DNA from: Pseudomonadota bacterium
GTDB lineage: Bacteria; Myxococcota; Myxococcia; Myxococcales; Myxococcaceae
Reading direction: 5' to 3'
Length of the DNA stretch: 64,000 bases
NCBI GenBank assembly: GCA_023423535.1
Contig: JAFAFL010000045.1
Coordinates: forward strand, 1-64,000
Part shown: piece by piece, positions 61,322 to 64,000 of the stretch
How positions within the stretch are numbered: the first letter of the stretch is position 1
How the letters are laid out: every line of letters starts with the position of its first letter
The notes under the pieces: model-generated
The model's input: only the letters and a program-made list of their open reading frames with translations
The model's database searches: none
What the model was told of the DNA's origin: nothing
Position numbers and translations under genes: made by a program

Positions 61322-63280
61322 ATGCTGCCGCACGATCCGGACGAAGAGCTCCGATACCAGCGGCTGCAGGAGGTCTCTGCCGATGCGGCCGAACAGTTCC
61401 TCACCGCACTGCGCGATCCGAGCTGGCGCGTGCGTCGTCGCGCAGCGGAGCGGCTGGTGGAGCTTCCTCACACGGCGGAGCTCGTGTCCCGGTTGATCGC
61501 AGTGCTCGCAGCTCGTGACGAGACGGGCGCACGCAACGCGGCGGCGGAGGCGCTCGTCGGCATCGGCGCGGAAGCGGTCCCCGCTCTTCTCGCGCTGCTC
61601 GGGCATGCGGATCCGGACCAGCGCAAGTTCGCCGCGGACATCCTCGGGCTCATCGGCCCGCGCGCAGGTGCACGACGCATGGCGCCTGTTGAAGAGGCAC
61701 TGGCGGCGGCACTGGACGACGAGGACGCGAACGTGCGCGTGTCGGCGGCGGAGGCGCTCGGCCTCGTGGGAGATGCGCAGGCGGCGCCCGCACTACAGCG
61801 CGCCCTTCAGCGTGAGGATCTCCTGCTGCAGCTGGCGTCGCTCACCGCGCTGACGCGTTTGAAGTCACCTCCGCCGCTGCAGGAGTTGATGCGGCTGATG
61901 CAGGCCGCGGCGCTTCGTCCCGTGTGTCTGCGGGCGCTCGGCCTCCTCGATGATCCCGCTGCGCGAAGCGAGATCCTGCGCGCACTCGGCGACGAGACTC
62001 CGCGGGCTGTGTTCGAGGCCGCGCTCGCAGCCGTTTCGCTGACTCCAGAAACACAGACCTCGCTGCAGCTCATGACGGCCTCGCAGCGCGATCGTCTCGT
62101 GCACGCCTTGTCGGACTCGGAGGACGAAGAGACCCGTCGCGGAGCGCTGCGGTGTCTGTCGCTGGCAGGCGATCCGCTGACGGCGCCCGCACTCGCGGAG
62201 GCCGCCGAGGACGATCGCCTGGCGGAGGACGCGCTCTCGGCGCTCTTGCGACTGGGGCCGGCCGGAGCCCGCGTGCTCGCCGAACGCATGGAGACGATGA
62301 GCGGTCCCTCACGGGTCGTCGCCGCGGAGGCGATTGTCCGCTGCGCCGATGCATCGCTGCTGCCGGCGCTGCTCCGGATGCTCGAAAGCGCCGAGCCGGA
62401 GCTGCAGTCGGCGGCGGTCACTGCGCTCGGTCGCACCCGATCAGCGGAGGCGCTCGCTCCTCTGACGAACGCGTTGAGGGAGCCGGCCCTGTCCGTGCGC
62501 GCGGCGGCGGCGCTGGTACAGCTCGACGAGGTGGCCTCGGGTGAGGTGCGGCGCATCCTTCACGAGGCGGCCTCGCAGGAGGAGAACGCCGCCGCGCTGC
62601 ACGCGTTGGTGGAGCTCGAAGGCCCGGCGACGCTGCCACTGCTCCGCACGGCGGCGAAGTCCGTGGATGCCCGGATGCGCGCGGCCGCAGCCAGGGCAAC
62701 GGCGATGATCGGCGGCGAGTCGTCGACGGCGCTTCTTCGCACGCTGCTCTCGGACGAGTCTTCGCAGGTGCGCGCAGCTGCGGCGCGTGCGGTGGGCCGG
62801 ACGAAGGACGCCGACGTGGCGACGCTCCTCGGCCCGCTGCTCTCGGACGAGGATGAGGACCCCTCGATCCAGGAAGCCGCGCTCGAAGCAGCAGGTGAGG
62901 CGGCGCCTCCCGAACTCCTGCCACGCCTGCGCGAGTTGGCAGGGTCTCCTCGCGCCGCGCTGGCCATCGGTGCGCTGAAGGCGCTCTCGCGAATGAAGGG
63001 ACTCGCTGGAGACGTGCTGTTGCGCGCGGCCGATCACCCGGAGCCGGAGGTCGTGCGCGAGGCGCTGGTGCTCGGCGCGGCGCAGCCCGAAGCGGTGGCG
63101 ATCGCGCGGCGCCTCCTTGCGCACGGACGTTGGGAGCTGCGTGTCGCGGCGGCGCGGGTGCTGGGAGACAGCGGAGGCGCAGCAGACCTGCCGCGTGTGA
63201 CAGAGGCGCTGGAGCGGGAAGGCGATCCACTCGTGCGCGACGCGCTGGAGCAGGCGCGGGTGCAGCTCGGGCGGAGGTGA
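61322..63280 (+). CDS. HEAT-repeat protein in chemosensory operon
   Basis: 652 residues, almost entirely HEAT/PBS-lyase-type repeats of about 31 residues (for example DPSWRVRRRAAERLVELP, DPDQRKFAADILGLIGP, DEDANVRVSAAEALGLVGD, SSQVRAAAARAVGRTKD). It forms an alpha-solenoid, probably a scaffold for protein contacts. HEAT proteins beside cheW and cheR recur in myxobacterial chemosensory clusters; their roles there are not settled. ATG 61322 follows the cheW stop without a gap. Confidence 0.9.
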   Translation: MLPHDPDEELRYQRLQEVSADAAEQFLTALRDPSWRVRRRAAERLVELPHTAELVSRLIAVLAARDETGARNAAAEALVGIGAEAVPALLALLGHADPDQRKFAADILGLIGPRAGARRMAPVEEALAAALDDEDANVRVSAAEALGLVGDAQAAPALQRALQREDLLLQLASLTALTRLKSPPPLQELMRLMQAAALRPVCLRALGLLDDPAARSEILRALGDETPRAVFEAALAAVSLTPETQTSLQLMTASQRDRLVHALSDSEDEETRRGALRCLSLAGDPLTAPALAEAAEDDRLAEDALSALLRLGPAGARVLAERMETMSGPSRVVAAEAIVRCADASLLPALLRMLESAEPELQSAAVTALGRTRSAEALAPLTNALREPALSVRAAAALVQLDEVASGEVRRILHEAASQEENAAALHALVELEGPATLPLLRTAAKSVDARMRAAAARATAMIGGESSTALLRTLLSDESSQVRAAAARAVGRTKDADVATLLGPLLSDEDEDPSIQEAALEAAGEAAPPELLPRLRELAGSPRAALAIGALKALSRMKGLAGDVLLRAADHPEPEVVREALVLGAAQPEAVAIARRLLAHGRWELRVAAARVLGDSGGAADLPRVTEALEREGDPLVRDALEQARVQLGRR

Positions 63281-63286
63281 TCTCGC

Positions 63287-64000
63287 GTGGCCCCGTTCGA
63301 GGACAACCGGCCGGGGATGGACGCCGAGACCTTCCGGCGGCTGCGCGACCTCGTGTACGACCACTGCGGCATCCTCATCCGCGACGACATGAAGTTCGTG
63401 ATGGAGCGCCGGCTGTGGCCGCGCGCCGAGGCGCTCGGGCTCGGAGACTTCGCGGCGTACGACCGGTTCCTCCGCTTCGACCCGACGCGCAAGGCGGAGC
63501 TCGAGCTCGCCGTCGAAGCGCTCACCACGCACGAGACCTACTTCTTCCGCGAGCCCATCCAGCTCGAGGCCTTCAGCGAAGAGCTTCTGCCACAGCTCGC
63601 CCAACGCAACGCCGCGTCCCGTCGGCTGCGCATCTGGAGCGCGGGCTGTTCGTCGGGAGAAGAGGCCTACACGATCGCGATGCTCGTGCACGCGTCCGGT
63701 CTCTTCGCGGGCTGGGACGTCGAGGTGTACGGCACCGACATCAGCCGCCGCGTGCTCGCCACCGCGCGCAGGGCGGAGTACGGACCATCGTCGTTGCGCG
63801 CCACGTCCGAGCGAGACCGTCAGCGCTTCTTCGAGCCCGTCGAGGGCCCATCCACGGCCACGCCCCCTTTGGCTTCCACGTCCGCGCGTCTGCGCGTCCG
63901 TCCGGAGCTCCGGGCGCTGGTCTCCTTCGGCCACCTGAACCTGCTCGACCGCGAGATGGGAGGGCTCGTCGCGCGGATGGACGCCGTCTTCTGCCGCAAC
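63287..64000 (+). CDS. cheR: CheR-type methyltransferase, 3' end outside window
   Basis: 238 residues are visible and the frame is open at the window end. N-terminal domain with RRLRDLVYDHCGILIRDDMKF; methyltransferase domain with WSAGCSSGEEAYTIAM, VYGTDISRRVL and the beginning of VFCRN, where the window stops. It completes the receiver-cheA-cheW-cheW-HEAT-cheR set. GTG 63287 has GGAGG 9 bases upstream; ATG 63317 is an alternative. Confidence 0.93.
   Translation, partial: MAPFEDNRPGMDAETFRRLRDLVYDHCGILIRDDMKFVMERRLWPRAEALGLGDFAAYDRFLRFDPTRKAELELAVEALTTHETYFFREPIQLEAFSEELLPQLAQRNAASRRLRIWSAGCSSGEEAYTIAMLVHASGLFAGWDVEVYGTDISRRVLATARRAEYGPSSLRATSERDRQRFFEPVEGPSTATPPLASTSARLRVRPELRALVSFGHLNLLDREMGGLVARMDAVFCRN

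Overview
The window is about 70% GC, densely packed, and looks like a chromosomal segment of a myxobacterium (Myxococcota, class Myxococcia or a close relative). Three things point there: the housekeeping block yceD-rpmF-plsX-fabH-fabD-fabG-acpP-fabF followed by rpiB-glyA-nrdR-ribD-ribE-ribBA-ribH-nusB; the many two-component and chemosensory proteins; and the large number of small lipoproteins of unknown function. I cannot fix the genus. I see no insertion sequence, prophage, CRISPR array or rRNA operon.

Layout. 1-2.6 kb: the end of a hybrid kinase/response regulator followed by cheR and cheB. 2.5-10.7 kb: carbohydrate and miscellaneous genes (a beta-phosphoglucomutase/GH65 phosphorylase fusion, a Tat-exported PhoD-like phosphatase starting one base after a tRNA-Leu, an aldo/keto reductase, a clan-A glycosidase, an Fpg-family glycosylase), then tRNA-Arg. 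10.9-14.2 kb: an exported DUF3015-like protein and a DUF4105 protein that seems to start at CTG. 14.3-20.7 kb: a minus-strand operon of a ThDP enzyme, a KAS III-like enzyme lacking the catalytic Asn, a 1066-residue double kinase with an unrecognised sensor domain, and a lone receiver. This is the best candidate for an undescribed system, possibly one that makes and senses a small keto or hydroxyketo signal.

21.2-30.4 kb: a phosphate regulon, phoB-phoR, a metallophosphoesterase, and pstS-pstC-pstA-porin-pstB-phoU. Tandem 11-bp-spaced Pho-box repeats lie before pstS and again before pstB. 30.5-32 kb: a TPR membrane protein and a lipoprotein. 32-38.4 kb: the fatty-acid synthesis block. 38.4-52.6 kb: lipoproteins, rpiB, glyA, nrdR and the riboflavin genes, interrupted by a run of lipoprotein genes and a minus-strand VIT/vWA protein. 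The GTP cyclohydrolase II half of RibBA lacks its EGRGIGL motif. nusB is followed by a free-standing M17-peptidase N-terminal domain.

53-64 kb: a chemosensory region (receiver, CheA, two CheW, a HEAT-repeat protein, CheR cut by the window end) with a ferritin-like gene that may be frameshifted, an S8 protease lipoprotein, AceK and a PilZ protein among them. No methyl-accepting receptor is visible.

Genes within operons often overlap by GTGA, ATGA, TTGA or TGATG, so translational coupling is the rule. Several genes without a Shine-Dalgarno sequence have a -10-like hexamer 7 to 10 bases before the start codon, which suggests leaderless transcripts.
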